From positions 1-64,000 of the forward strand of contig NZ_DGIR01000056.1 in NCBI RefSeq assembly GCF_002386445.1: a stretch of DNA of 64,000 nucleotides, read 5' to 3'. The notes beneath the pieces were generated by a model. It did no database searches. It was given only the letters and a program-made list of their open reading frames with translations, and had not been told where the DNA came from. Both the position numbers and the translations under genes were made by a program. Every line of letters starts with the position of its first letter. Position 1 is the stretch's first letter. Positions 35,576 to 45,509 of this stretch are shown here, in pieces. Source of the stretch: Pseudomonas sp. UBA4617 (GTDB taxonomy: Bacteria > Pseudomonadota > Gammaproteobacteria > Pseudomonadales > Pseudomonadaceae).

Positions 35576-37624
35576 TCAGGGCTCGAGACGTCGTTGCTGG
35601 TAAATCCAGTCCACAATCTCGCCTTCCGGTGCATAGCCGCTGACGGTTTCACGCAGCAACTGGCGTACCCGCATGAAATCGTCTGCTTCCACTGCCGCCA
35701 ACAACTGGCGCAGCGTGTCCTTGAGTGTGTCCCAGGGCAGGAAGTCTTCGTTGGCGCTCATGATCATCGGGTGGCGGGTAGCAATCACGTTATCGCCAAT
35801 CAGCAGTTCTTCATAAAGCTTCTCGCCTGGCCGCAACCCGGTAAATTCGATGGCGATATCACCCATCGGGTTACGCTCGGAACGCACGCTGAAACCGGAC
35901 AGGTGAATCATCTTCTCGGCCAGCTCCACGATTTTCACTGGTTCGCCCATGTCGAGCACGAACACATCACCACCCTTGCCCATGGAACCCGCCTGGATAA
36001 CCAGCTGTGCTGCCTCGGGAATGGTCATGAAATAGCGGGTGATCTTCGGATGGGTGACGGTCAGCGGGCCACCGGCCTTGATCTGCTTGTGGAACAGCGG
36101 AATTACCGAACCCGACGAGCCCAGTACATTGCCGAAGCGGACCATGGTGAAGCGAGTCTTGTTCACCTGCGAGACATTGCCGCTGTCGCCGAACAGTACC
36201 GGCGCCACTTCGCGGCTCAGGGCTTGCAGGGTCATTTCCGCCAGGCGTTTGGTGCTGCCCATCACATTGGTCGGGCGTACAGCCTTGTCGGTTGAAATCA
36301 GCACGAAGTTGGCAACGCCTGCCTGCAATGCAGCCTGGGCAGTGTACAGGGTGCCGATGACGTTGTTCATCAGGCCTTCGGCAATATTGTGCTCTACCAT
36401 CGGCACGTGCTTGTAGGCGGCGGCATGGTAGACGGTGTCAACCCGCCAGGTACGCATGATGTCGAGCAACTGCGCCTGGTTACGGACCGAGCCGAGGATC
36501 GGTACCAGGCACACCGACAGCGACTCGCGGGCAATGCGCTGTTCCAGTTCCGACAGGATGCTGTACAGGTTGAACTCGCTGTGGTCGAACAGCAGCAGGG
36601 TTTTCGGCGTCTGGCCCAGAATCTGCCGGCACAGCTCCGACCCGATCGAGCCTCCGGCTCCGGTTACCAGCACCGTCTGCTCAACGATGCAGCGCGCCAG
36701 CAGGTCAGCTTGCGCTGGCACGGCATCGCGGCCCAGCAGGTCGGCGATGTCCACCTCCTGAATATCATCGACCTTCACCTTGCCGCTGGCCAGTTCCATG
36801 AAACTGGGAATACTGCGCACATGCAACGGGAAGCCTTCAAGGAAGTTGAGAATCTCCCGTCGGCGAGTGCGGGTGGAAGATGGAATGGCCAGCAAAATTT
36901 CCTGTGCGCCGGTGGCATCGATCATCTCCTGCAACTGATCGGGGCGATATACCTGCAAGCCGGCAATTACCCGGTCGGTAATGCTGGGATCGTCGTCGAT
37001 GAACGCCACCGGGCGCAACGCCCTATCCGCACGCAGCGCCGCTACCAGCTGGTTGCCGGCACCACCGGCGCCATACACGGCCACCCGGGGCAAGCCATCA
37101 CGGTTGTTGCCGGTAAAGGGGACGTGTTGTACGGCGGCGGCAAACCAGTCACCGAGGAAGTACTGGCGCATGGCCAGGCGCAGGCCGCCCACCATGATCA
37201 GGCTCAACCACCAGTAGTTGAAGGTAATGGAACGTGGCACCACGTTCTGGTGGTTGCTTGCCCAATAGATGATAAAACCGAGGATCAGTGCGGACAGGGT
37301 TACGGCCTTGGTGATTGCAATCAGCGCGTCGGTGCCGAAATAGCGCAACACCGCACGGTACAGACCAAACCTGATGAACAGAGGAATGCCTACGACCGGC
37401 GCTGTGAGGAACAGCCAGCCATGATCCAGGATTGGGTTGGCCAAGTCATCAATACCAAGCCGAACCACGAATGCCATCCACAGGGCAACCCAGATCAGGA
37501 CAACGTCGGTCAATACCTGCAGCAAGCGTTTGTGTCTACGTGGTAGAGCAAGCAGTTTAGCGCGCACGGTGTCCATCGCTCCTCTGAAACGTTTCCAGAA
37601 ATTCCCTGACATCAAGTCGCTCAC
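35576..37624 (-). CDS. wbpM: WbpM-type UDP-sugar 4,6-dehydratase, membrane-anchored
   Basis: This 682-residue protein has about four N-terminal membrane helices, a first nucleotide-binding (CoA-binding-like) domain with VYGAGGAGNQL, and a C-terminal SDR domain with VTGAGGSIGSELC. As in WbpM, the catalytic Tyr of the YxxxK motif is replaced by Met (PTNVMGSTKR). WbpM converts UDP-GlcNAc to UDP-4-keto-6-deoxy-GlcNAc, the precursor of QuiNAc and FucNAc. The GTG start at 37624 has an aaaggtaaa site and follows the upstream gene after one base. In P. aeruginosa this gene ends the O-antigen cluster next to comEA. Confidence 0.94.
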   Translation of the reverse strand: MSDLMSGNFWKRFRGAMDTVRAKLLALPRRHKRLLQVLTDVVLIWVALWMAFVVRLGIDDLANPILDHGWLFLTAPVVGIPLFIRFGLYRAVLRYFGTDALIAITKAVTLSALILGFIIYWASNHQNVVPRSITFNYWWLSLIMVGGLRLAMRQYFLGDWFAAAVQHVPFTGNNRDGLPRVAVYGAGGAGNQLVAALRADRALRPVAFIDDDPSITDRVIAGLQVYRPDQLQEMIDATGAQEILLAIPSSTRTRRREILNFLEGFPLHVRSIPSFMELASGKVKVDDIQEVDIADLLGRDAVPAQADLLARCIVEQTVLVTGAGGSIGSELCRQILGQTPKTLLLFDHSEFNLYSILSELEQRIARESLSVCLVPILGSVRNQAQLLDIMRTWRVDTVYHAAAYKHVPMVEHNIAEGLMNNVIGTLYTAQAALQAGVANFVLISTDKAVRPTNVMGSTKRLAEMTLQALSREVAPVLFGDSGNVSQVNKTRFTMVRFGNVLGSSGSVIPLFHKQIKAGGPLTVTHPKITRYFMTIPEAAQLVIQAGSMGKGGDVFVLDMGEPVKIVELAEKMIHLSGFSVRSERNPMGDIAIEFTGLRPGEKLYEELLIGDNVIATRHPMIMSANEDFLPWDTLKDTLRQLLAAVEADDFMRVRQLLRETVSGYAPEGEIVDWIYQQRRLEP

Positions 37625-37625
37625 T

Positions 37626-38651
37626 TTACCTTTGGTGTCTATCTTCGATTTGACCTGCGCGGAAACGCACGGCCAGCAGCAACAACGGGATATAGGCCAG
37701 CACTACACCTGCGGCACCATCCAGGCCGAGCCGTGCAACGCAAAAGGCTATCGGCAGCAACCAGCACAGGTTCAATACCGCAACAGCCAATGTGACTGGC
37801 AAGTGCCTGCCAACCTCACGCGAAGCGAACTGGTAGGCGTGGCTGCGGTGAGCCTCGTACACCTTGTCGCCCCGCAACAAACGACGAACCAGGGTGTAGG
37901 TGGCGTCGACAATGAACACGCCGAGCAGGATCAACCAGCACCAGAGCATCTCAGGTGCCACCCAGGCGGCTTGCAGCGAAAGACCGCCCAGAACGATGCC
38001 GAGGAAGCCGCTGCCAGCGTCGCCCATGAAGATCTTTGCCGGGGGAAAATTCCAGAACAGAAACCCGGCAACTGCGGCGGCCAGCAGCAATGGCAGTACT
38101 GCATGGCTGCCAAGACCCGCCATCCAGTATAGCCAGGCGCCACCCAGGCACACAGTGATGGCTTCGATACTGGCGATGCCGTCAATCCCATCCATGAAGT
38201 TGTAAAGGTTGAGCAGCCACACCAGGTACACCGCAGCCAGTACGCCCCCCAGCCAGCCCAGGTCCACTTGCAAGCCGAACAGGGCCAATGGCGGCAATCC
38301 TCCCATCCAAGCCAGCATCCAGGCGGCGGCAATGAAATGCCCGAGCAGACGCCAGCGGGCCGGAATATGGCCGTGGTCGTCCATGAAGCCGATAACGGCA
38401 ATCAGCGCACCGCTGCCGCCCAGTGCCACCAAGGTGCGGCTATCCCCCGCGCCGTCTAGCATGAGACCGGCGATGGCCAGCAGGAATGTCAATACGATTG
38501 CAACCCCGCCACCGCGAGGCGTAGGCACTGTGTGCGAGCTACGCCCGTTAGGCACGTCGATGATACTGCGCGCCAGCGCGTATCGACGCAGGCCGGCAGT
38601 CATCAACAAGGACAGCAGCAGTACTGCGGGTAAAGCCAAGAAAAGCGTCAT
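37626..38651 (-). CDS. wbpL: WbpL/WecA-type undecaprenyl-phosphate sugar-1-phosphate transferase
   Basis: This integral membrane protein of 341 residues belongs to the MraY/WecA family, with about ten helices. Conserved cytosolic motifs include VPTPRGGG, FMDDHGHIPARWRL, NFMDGIDGIAS with its catalytic Asp residues, and GDAGSGFLG. This enzyme starts O-unit synthesis by moving a sugar-1-phosphate, probably QuiNAc or FucNAc made by the adjacent SDR and WbpM-type enzymes, to undecaprenyl phosphate. It overlaps the SDR gene by four bases (ATGA) and is directly followed by the wbpM-type gene. Confidence 0.94.
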   Translation of the reverse strand: MTLFLALPAVLLLSLLMTAGLRRYALARSIIDVPNGRSSHTVPTPRGGGVAIVLTFLLAIAGLMLDGAGDSRTLVALGGSGALIAVIGFMDDHGHIPARWRLLGHFIAAAWMLAWMGGLPPLALFGLQVDLGWLGGVLAAVYLVWLLNLYNFMDGIDGIASIEAITVCLGGAWLYWMAGLGSHAVLPLLLAAAVAGFLFWNFPPAKIFMGDAGSGFLGIVLGGLSLQAAWVAPEMLWCWLILLGVFIVDATYTLVRRLLRGDKVYEAHRSHAYQFASREVGRHLPVTLAVAVLNLCWLLPIAFCVARLGLDGAAGVVLAYIPLLLLAVRFRAGQIEDRHQR

Positions 38652-39610
38652 TGGTGGTTGTTTTCCTGAAAATGCCTTGCTGCAGCCAGAAGCGCCGCAT
38701 CCACCCGAACCGGAGGCTGCCAGCCAAGCAGTTCGCGGGTTTTACCGATATCGACCTGTAGCGAGCCGCACAATCGCTGGGAAAGCGCCCCTTTGCCGAG
38801 CGCCTTGGCGCCACTGCTTAGCAACCAGGCTGGCACCGGTAGCAGGCGGGCCGGTTTGCCGAGCGCCCTTGCCATGCGAGTAAGCAGTTCGGTCGTGGAC
38901 AGGTCCTCTCCATCACTGACCAGAAACACCTGGTTGGCTGCGCCCGGGTGATCAATGCACCTCAGAACCAGGTCTACCAGATTGTCCAGCGCCACCAGGC
39001 TCCGACGATTATGTATGGCACCGAAGGGCAATGGCACACCACGGTCCAACCAGCGCATCATGCTGAGAAAATTGGCTTTCACCCCCGGCCCGTATACCAA
39101 CACTGGACGAATGATGACAATTTCCATCCCTGTTTGCGCGCCGAGCGCCAGCAAACCTTGTTCCGCTTCATGCTTGGAAATGCCATAGGGATCGACCGGG
39201 TGCGGGGTGTCGTCGGCACGGTAGGCAGCGCCAGGGCGGGTCTGTTCGCCATTGACCTTGATTGAACTGACAAACACGAACCGGCGGGCGCCGGCCGCGC
39301 TGGCGGCCCGGGCGAAGGCCAGGGTACCGTCAACATTGATGCGGCGAAACTCTGCCAGCGGGTCGCTGGCGGTATCGCTCATGACGTGCACGCGCGATGC
39401 GCAGTGCACCACAACATCGGGGCGGTGAACCTGTAACTCGGCGCTCTGGTCATCGGCAAGGTCGCCAATCGGGTAACTGGCAACGCCGGCAGGCATCTCC
39501 AGCAAAGGTGAACGCAACGGTAGGACCGTTTCAACGTTTGCGTTGCGACTGAGCGCTTTCAGAACCGCCCCTCCGACGAAGCCGGACGCACCCGTCAAAA
39601 TTACTTTCAT
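38648..39610 (-). CDS. NAD-dependent SDR epimerase/reductase (WbpV-like)
   Basis: This 320-residue extended SDR has the TGASGFVGGAVLKAL dinucleotide loop, CASRVHV, FVSSIKVNGEQT and the catalytic Tyr/Lys pair in YGISKHEAE. In P. aeruginosa serotype O6 clusters, WbpV sits next to wbpL and wbpM and reduces the WbpM product to UDP-QuiNAc or UDP-FucNAc. The same order here supports that role. The ATG at 39610 is preferred, with an aggtg site; a GTG two codons earlier would overlap that site. It begins the minus-strand operon ending at rmlA. Confidence 0.87.
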   Translation of the reverse strand: MKVILTGASGFVGGAVLKALSRNANVETVLPLRSPLLEMPAGVASYPIGDLADDQSAELQVHRPDVVVHCASRVHVMSDTASDPLAEFRRINVDGTLAFARAASAAGARRFVFVSSIKVNGEQTRPGAAYRADDTPHPVDPYGISKHEAEQGLLALGAQTGMEIVIIRPVLVYGPGVKANFLSMMRWLDRGVPLPFGAIHNRRSLVALDNLVDLVLRCIDHPGAANQVFLVSDGEDLSTTELLTRMARALGKPARLLPVPAWLLSSGAKALGKGALSQRLCGSLQVDIGKTRELLGWQPPVRVDAALLAAARHFQENNHQ

Positions 39611-39930
39611 TCTCACCTGATCGCTTATTGGGTTTATTGATGTCTACTATCGGACAGATCGCATGCCAACGGAAGACACGTCGGCAACTCTCAGAAATTA
39701 CTGACAAATATCCCTCGAAAACGCCAACACGGCAGTGTGTAGCGCGGGGTGAACACGGTAGTTACTCGAGACCCTAATGAATCTGGAGCAAAACTACAAA
39801 TCGGCTGTCCGAATACCCGGCCTGGCCCTGATCGATATCAACTCCCCTGATGTCGAAGCGTCCAGAGCATGGACAGCCCATGCAAAACAAAACAGAATCC
39901 GTCCTCCCCCAAAGGTATCTATAAGAACTC
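39611..39930. promoter_or_regulatory. 320-base divergent spacer between the two O-unit operons
   Basis: It separates the SDR gene (minus) from the flippase gene (plus) and should carry both promoters, but no clear consensus -35/-10 pair was seen. A short open frame from 39777 runs into the flippase gene out of frame and has no recognisable content. Confidence 0.5.
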
Positions 39931-41304
39931 ATGTCCACAGGGAAAGTCACCAACGCGCTTTCTTCTCCGATCGCGGCAAGCATAGCTGCGATATTTGGCC
40001 GATTCCTGTTGTTGGGCACCGGCGCCCTGACCGGCATCATCATTCCTCTGACCATGTCGCAGACTTCGGTCGGGTTGTTCTTTCTGGCCCAATCGCTTAT
40101 CGCTGCACTGGCCACCTTGGGCCAGCTCGGCCTGAGCATTACCGCGCCTGCCTGCATCTCCACCGCGCAGGGGCACCGCGACGGGGGCCAGGTAAAGCAG
40201 CTGTTACGCCGCACTCTGCTGTTGGCGGTGCTGTCGACCATTGCCCTGGCAGTGGGGTTCAATATTTTTATGCAGGTACTGTCACGTTACGAAGGTGACG
40301 ACCTGCTGCGGATGCTGCATGGCATTGCCCCGCTGGTGTCGCTAAGCATGATCCTGGCGGCGATCAGCACCGTTCTGGCCGAGCAGCATCGTGCCTTGGG
40401 CCATTTCGTGCAGGCCAGCTTCCTGACCACCGGGGCCAGTCTGGCCAGCGCGGCTACGGTTATCCTGGCCTGGCGCGGCGAGCTGCACATTGAACTGAGC
40501 ACGCTGATCCTGGCTGGCGCCGTGGGCGCCGGCTGCACCACCTTGCTCGGGGCCTGGAGCCTGTGCCAATGGTATCGGGCGCAACCCCGGGGCAAGCCGA
40601 ATACCAGTATCGGCTATAGTACATTGCTGCGAGAAACCCGGCCCAATCTGACAACCACCGCAGTGCTGTTCGTAATGTCGCAGGCCGACCTGTGGATCAT
40701 CGCCTGGTTCGGTGATGCGCCCGGGCTGGCCATCTATGGTCTGGCTTCACGCCTGGCAGCCTTGGTACTGATCCCGCTGGCAGTGATCAACACCGTCGTC
40801 GCGCCCTCGATTGGGCGTATCTGGGTGCGCGGCAAGAAACGTTATCTGCAGCGCGTAATGGGGGTAGGTGCGGGAGCGGCGACGCTATTGGGGCTTGCAG
40901 GCTATCTGCTGTTCATTGCGTGTGGCCAGTTCGTGCTGACGCATGTGTGGTCCAGTGAATATGCCGATGCATACTATATATTTGCCATCTTGGGCATTTC
41001 GCAACTGGCGCAGACTTACGCCGGTACTGCCGGCTTCGTGCTGATGATGCTACAGAAACAGCACGTGGCCATGCGTATTTCGGTCATCAGCGGGCTATGC
41101 ATGATTACCGCCGGACTGCTGGCAATGTGGTTGTATGGAATCATCGGTTTGGCCGTGGTATACAGCCTCGGCGGTATCTGCCAGTCGCTGGCACAGATTC
41201 ACTGCGTGAAACGGATATTCAACCTCAGCACCACCGCCGATTACGTTTCATTGAGCCGGTTCGTGCACCTCTATTACCGTCGAAAGGTATCTCATGGTCG
41301 CTAG
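39931..41304 (+). CDS. Wzx-like O-unit flippase
   Basis: This 457-residue integral membrane protein has about twelve helices and the weakly conserved sequence of the polysaccharide flippase/MOP superfamily. ISPAIARIFGRFLLLG-like and TMSQTSVGLFFLAQSL openings are typical, as is RETRPNLTTTAVLFVMSQADLWIIAWFG in the second half (its middle portion forms the helix 7 start). Its role is to flip undecaprenyl-linked O-units to the periplasm. It heads a plus-strand unit with a GT2 and two polymerase-like proteins, and overlaps the GT2 gene by eleven bases. Confidence 0.88.
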   Translation: MSTGKVTNALSSPIAASIAAIFGRFLLLGTGALTGIIIPLTMSQTSVGLFFLAQSLIAALATLGQLGLSITAPACISTAQGHRDGGQVKQLLRRTLLLAVLSTIALAVGFNIFMQVLSRYEGDDLLRMLHGIAPLVSLSMILAAISTVLAEQHRALGHFVQASFLTTGASLASAATVILAWRGELHIELSTLILAGAVGAGCTTLLGAWSLCQWYRAQPRGKPNTSIGYSTLLRETRPNLTTTAVLFVMSQADLWIIAWFGDAPGLAIYGLASRLAALVLIPLAVINTVVAPSIGRIWVRGKKRYLQRVMGVGAGAATLLGLAGYLLFIACGQFVLTHVWSSEYADAYYIFAILGISQLAQTYAGTAGFVLMMLQKQHVAMRISVISGLCMITAGLLAMWLYGIIGLAVVYSLGGICQSLAQIHCVKRIFNLSTTADYVSLSRFVHLYYRRKVSHGR

Positions 41305-42199
41305 CAACATACAGCCCAAGGTTTCGATCGTCATTCCTACCTACAACACCGGGCGCTATGTACTGGATGCGATCGACAGCGTGCTGCAGCAGACCTATCC
41401 GAACGTGGAACTGATCGTCGTCGATGATGGCTCCACAGACGACACTCCTGGGCTGCTGGAGCAACACCCGGGCCATTTCATTCGCCACCGTCAGGCCAAC
41501 GCTGGGCAGAGCGCGGCGATGAACTTCGGCTGGCAGCAGAGTACGGGCGAGTTGCTTGGCTATCTGAGCGCCGATGACCGCTTGCACCCGCGTGCCGTCG
41601 AGGCCATCGTCGCAGCCATGGCCAAGGCCCCTGAGGCTGTGCTGGCCTACCCGGACTTCTGCGTCATTGATGAACATTCCAAACATGTGCGAACAGTTCA
41701 AACTCCCGATTACGAAGAGCGGCTGCTGATCGCCAACTTCCAGTGCCTGCCTGGCCCCGGTGCGCTGTTCCGCCGCGCCGTGTGGGACAAGGTCGGTGGC
41801 TGGAACACCGGGCTGCGCAACATTCCGGACATGGACTTTTTCCTGCGTCTTTGCCAGTACGGGCCATTTATTCGAGTAGCCGAACCCCTGGCGGACTTCC
41901 GTATTCACTCAGGCTCGACCACCTATAACCCGTGCAACGCCGAACGCTCCGACGAGCCACTCAAGGTAATCAACAGCCTTTACCAGACCAATGGCCTCTC
42001 GCCCTCCATTCTTGGCTGGAAACGCAAGGCCATTGCCAATGCCCATATGCTTTCCGGCTTCATGCACGGGTTTTCCGGGCGCTATGCGATGTTCTTGGTA
42101 CGCATGGGCAAAGCCGCTCTGCTGGATCCTCCGTCGATTCTTTCACGCAAAATGGTCAGTTACGTACTAACCATTTTCAGGCCCAAGTCCAAAGCCTGA
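41294..42199 (+). CDS. Glycosyltransferase family 2
   Basis: This 301-residue GT-A transferase has the family 2 opening VSIVIPTYNTGRYVLDAI, VVDDGSTDDT with the nucleotide-binding Asp, and LGYLSADDRLHP, which supplies the metal-binding DxD-like motif. The acceptor side includes CLPGPGALFRRAVWDKVGGW, a typical GT2 sequence. It probably adds one sugar of the O-unit at the cytosolic face. It starts inside the flippase gene (gaaaggt site) and is followed after 84 bases by a polymerase-like gene. Confidence 0.93.
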   Translation: MVASNIQPKVSIVIPTYNTGRYVLDAIDSVLQQTYPNVELIVVDDGSTDDTPGLLEQHPGHFIRHRQANAGQSAAMNFGWQQSTGELLGYLSADDRLHPRAVEAIVAAMAKAPEAVLAYPDFCVIDEHSKHVRTVQTPDYEERLLIANFQCLPGPGALFRRAVWDKVGGWNTGLRNIPDMDFFLRLCQYGPFIRVAEPLADFRIHSGSTTYNPCNAERSDEPLKVINSLYQTNGLSPSILGWKRKAIANAHMLSGFMHGFSGRYAMFLVRMGKAALLDPPSILSRKMVSYVLTIFRPKSKA

Positions 42200-42283
42200 A
42201 GCCTGCTGCAGTATCTGTGGGTGCAGCGGTCCCACAGGTACCGAGACACATCTAAACAGCTATTCCCCACTTGGAGTGCGCGG

Positions 42284-43921
42284 ATGAATCAGATCGTGCA
42301 GGCTCACCCGCTGGATAACCGCTACCTGCAAGCCAGTGCGTTACTGCTGATTGCCATGGCGACCCTTGCCGCAGCCGCAAGTTACCCGGCGTCCCTGACA
42401 CCGCTGCTGCTCAATGGTGTTCTGGCCGGCTTGCTGGTACGCAGCGTGCTGACCAACCGCACCAGCTTCTTCTCGTTCTTCCTGCTGACTTTCCTGATTC
42501 TCGGTTGCTGGGCAAAGCTGGTTCTGCACTTCATTTTTGCCACGCAGTTCATCGAGCCGATCGGTGCCTTCGATAACACACCGCAGGCTTGGGACTCGGC
42601 CATGCTGGCCCTGAACACTGCATTTGCCACATTACTGGCTTGTCAGGCCTTTGCCGCGCGCCTGCAACCGCCTGCGACCATTTCCATCGATCGGCCACGC
42701 GCGTTGCTCAAACCGTCCATGTGGTTGGCAGTTTTGCTCACCGTCGTGCTGCTGGCCGTCAATTTCAGGTTCGCTGTTCTAAAGGTCGGTACCGAGCCTA
42801 CGCTCAAGCTACACAGCTACGTCTACGTACTGGTTTCGTTCATGATTGCCTGGGGCAACCTGATCCTGCTCGCCACGCTGGGCTATTGGTTGGTACAGAC
42901 GCGCCAGATGAAACTGGAAACACTTTTCTACATTCTCATCGTTGAAGGCGCGGTTACGGCGGTGTCCATGGGCAGCCGGGCGCAGATGATTCTGCACGTG
43001 GCCGCACCGTTGGTGGTTTATCTGGTACATGGTCGCGATCTGGCAGCGGCATTGCGCCTGGTCCAATGGGTCAGGATCCTGCTGGTGACCGGGGTATTGT
43101 TCGTGGCATCACTGCTGCTGGTGTCTGCTGACCGCCTGCACTCCTTCGCCCAGGCCCGGCCAATCACGACGCCAGTGATTAGCAGCGAGGAGCCGGCGAG
43201 CGATATCAGCCTGACAGCTGCTCGCCCTGTGAGCAGCCTGCTCATTACCTCAGCCGAGTCAGCACAGGCGATCGCAGGTGTATTGGTTCCGGCGATGCCT
43301 CTGTTATCCATGATCGCCAATCCTGTAACAATCGCGCCTGTCGGCGCGGAGCCGGATCCTGTGACGGTAGCTCCCGTTGCCGAAACTACTGAGCTAAAGC
43401 GTGCCCGCTGGAAAGGTATGCTATTGGAACTGAGTAAGCTGGTAGTGGACCGTTGGGTTGGCCTTGAGGGTGTATTGGCGGTGGTCAGCCACGAACAAAC
43501 CGGCTGGCCACTATTTCAGCGCAGCCTGACCGAACGCCCGGAAGCCGGCACTCAGGCCATCTACCAGCGCATGTCGAACGCGCAGTATCAGACCTTCGAA
43601 AACTTCACTTTCATGACCATCCCCGGCCCGCTGGCCATCTTGCTCTATAGCGGCAACCTGGCCGTACTGGTCGTAGGTCTGGCGCTGTTGTTCTTCGCTG
43701 GCATTCTTGTCGAACGGTTTGCAAGCCTGCTGGTCGGTAATATCTTTACTCGCGCTGCCATTGGTGTGGCCCTGGCCTATCTGCTAGTACAGACCAACTT
43801 CCCACGGGTGCAGATGTTCTTCCTTATAGAAATACTCGGGTTCATCGCCGGCTTGTATCTGGCACGCATTATTGTCACCTCCCAGACAACCGAAAACGTC
43901 GCGCTCATACCAACCCTTTAG
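42284..43921 (+). CDS. Polytopic membrane protein, O-antigen polymerase (Wzy) candidate
   Basis: This 545-residue protein has about eleven hydrophobic helices. A long Pro/Ala/Ser/Thr-rich segment (about residues 285-385) interrupts them and is predicted to face the periplasm. A second soluble stretch contains the WPLFQRSLTERPEAGTQAI region. Large periplasmic loops and weak conservation are usual in Wzy polymerases and oligosaccharide-repeat polymerases. Its position after wzx and a GT2 supports that role. The ATG at 42284 with a ggag site is chosen over an upstream start at 42221. An alternative is an accessory membrane protein for the next, similar gene. Confidence 0.75.
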   Translation: MNQIVQAHPLDNRYLQASALLLIAMATLAAAASYPASLTPLLLNGVLAGLLVRSVLTNRTSFFSFFLLTFLILGCWAKLVLHFIFATQFIEPIGAFDNTPQAWDSAMLALNTAFATLLACQAFAARLQPPATISIDRPRALLKPSMWLAVLLTVVLLAVNFRFAVLKVGTEPTLKLHSYVYVLVSFMIAWGNLILLATLGYWLVQTRQMKLETLFYILIVEGAVTAVSMGSRAQMILHVAAPLVVYLVHGRDLAAALRLVQWVRILLVTGVLFVASLLLVSADRLHSFAQARPITTPVISSEEPASDISLTAARPVSSLLITSAESAQAIAGVLVPAMPLLSMIANPVTIAPVGAEPDPVTVAPVAETTELKRARWKGMLLELSKLVVDRWVGLEGVLAVVSHEQTGWPLFQRSLTERPEAGTQAIYQRMSNAQYQTFENFTFMTIPGPLAILLYSGNLAVLVVGLALLFFAGILVERFASLLVGNIFTRAAIGVALAYLLVQTNFPRVQMFFLIEILGFIAGLYLARIIVTSQTTENVALIPTL

Positions 43922-44108
43922 TGCATTCATTCCTTTAAAAGACAGAAAGGCTTTGCCGTAGGTATCCGACGAACGTGGGGTGGAAGACTGCACCCTTGCG
44001 CTCGCTCCTTGTCACAGTCAGGTCAACCTCCCAATCCTGAGCCGGGTCAAACCCGAGATTGTCCGGTAGTCGGCATGGCTCAGATTTGATAAGGCAGGAC
44101 CCCTCACG
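43922..44108. other. 187-base gap between two polymerase-like genes
   Basis: No gene was seen. The gap is long for an operon and may hold a separate promoter for the 465-residue membrane protein. Confidence 0.4.
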
Positions 44109-45506
44109 ATGACAGTAGCTATCAGGACTTATGGTAATTTCGCGGCCATTGACGTCATGCTGGCACCGCTTTTTGCGCTTTGCGCCTGGGTAACGTTGAA
44201 TCCGTATTTTCTCTGGCATTCGCTGCGTCATATGGCCATCGCTGGCATGGTTTCCGGTTGCCTGGCCATTGTTGCCCTGCTGCTCGGCGACCGACCGCGG
44301 CGGGGTGAGGTTCCCGGTTTTATCCTGATCTGTCTGTTCGTGCTTTATATAAGCATGTTGCCAAAGATTGATGGCAGCACGACGCGCTGGTATTTCGTAC
44401 TACCAACCCTGTTTGCCCTCGCAGTATTCTCCGACCAGCGTCGCGGCAAGATACTGCAATGGTTTGGCTGGTTCTTCGCGCTCAGCCTGATCCCGGGCAT
44501 CTTGGTGTCGCTGTGCAAGATTGTCGGCTTGCCACTGCAAATGGACCACCTGCCTCTCCTCAACCCTGCAATGGCAGAGGCCGGGGGGTTCTACTTGCAT
44601 GCGCCGGGGGCACTGTTGTTGTCTGGCAACCACTTGTCGCTGCCTTGGGGGGGCGAACTCTACCGGCTGTGCGCAGTGTATGACGGACCCGGCATGGTCG
44701 GCACGTTGTCAGCATTCTTGCTGGCGGGCAACCGCTTCCGACTCAAGCCTTTCCCCTTTTTCGTCATCTTCATTGGTGGTGTGCTGTCGTTTTCCCTTGC
44801 CTTCATCGTCATGGCTTCCCTCGGTTTCCTGTTCCGCCTGGTACAAGCCCGCTCGCCACTACCCCTGCTGCCGCTCGCCATCCTCGGGCTTTTCGGCTTG
44901 CTGGTACTGGGCATCCTCAAGCCCAAGGGGCCAGACCCGCAACCAGCTCTGCCTGTGGCAACGCAGGCACGGTTAATGGAACCGGACCCTTCCCTGCAGG
45001 AAGAACGGGTTGACCCCTTGGGTAAACCAGCCTCGTCATCGGCGGCCAGCACTGGCACCGCAGTGCCTATCGCACCGCTTGCAGTGCAACAGCCAGAACC
45101 TGACCAACAATTGCGCCAGACCCAGTACATCAATAACCGCTCGTTACCGGAGATGGACAAGCTCTTCGCTCGCTACCTGGATGCAGACACCCGCACCCTG
45201 CTGTTCGGCATGGGTGCCGATTCCAGTGTGGTCCATGGCGGCGTATCACAGGTAGTGACTCGCATACTCACAGACTTCGGCCTGATCGGTGCCCTGCTGT
45301 TCGCGCTGGCCATGATCAGCCTGAGCCTGGCCATAACCCATAGCGCCAAGCGCCGCTTGTGGGTATTGCTGTTCTTCGCGCTGTTTGCACTGAGCATCTA
45401 CCAGCGCCCGATAGTATGGATGCCTTATGCATTCACAATGTTCATCTGCAGCTCAACCCTGGCTGGGCGCCGCAAGTCGACCAGCGAAGCGCAACCGGCA
45501 AGCTGA
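44109..45506 (+). CDS. Polytopic membrane protein, O-antigen polymerase/ligase-like
   Basis: This 465-residue protein has about ten membrane helices and a Pro/Ala/Gln-rich loop of roughly 75 residues (about 278-350) before the last helices. The loop ends in a charged LPEMDKLFARYLDADTR region. The closing FGMGADSSVVHGG...TDFGLIGALLF arrangement resembles the C-terminal part of Wzy polymerases, where a soluble loop precedes a glycine-rich helix. Either this protein or the 545-residue neighbour could be the real Wzy. The ATG at 44109 has only a distant aaggcagg site, so a later start is possible. Its stop is three bases from the convergent ligase-like stop. Confidence 0.75.
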   Translation: MTVAIRTYGNFAAIDVMLAPLFALCAWVTLNPYFLWHSLRHMAIAGMVSGCLAIVALLLGDRPRRGEVPGFILICLFVLYISMLPKIDGSTTRWYFVLPTLFALAVFSDQRRGKILQWFGWFFALSLIPGILVSLCKIVGLPLQMDHLPLLNPAMAEAGGFYLHAPGALLLSGNHLSLPWGGELYRLCAVYDGPGMVGTLSAFLLAGNRFRLKPFPFFVIFIGGVLSFSLAFIVMASLGFLFRLVQARSPLPLLPLAILGLFGLLVLGILKPKGPDPQPALPVATQARLMEPDPSLQEERVDPLGKPASSSAASTGTAVPIAPLAVQQPEPDQQLRQTQYINNRSLPEMDKLFARYLDADTRTLLFGMGADSSVVHGGVSQVVTRILTDFGLIGALLFALAMISLSLAITHSAKRRLWVLLFFALFALSIYQRPIVWMPYAFTMFICSSTLAGRRKSTSEAQPAS

Positions 45507-45509
45507 GCC

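Noticed and set aside
39777..40298. A 173-codon frame starting upstream of the flippase gene
   Set aside because: It runs out of frame into the flippase gene, and its unique first 50 residues match nothing I recognise.
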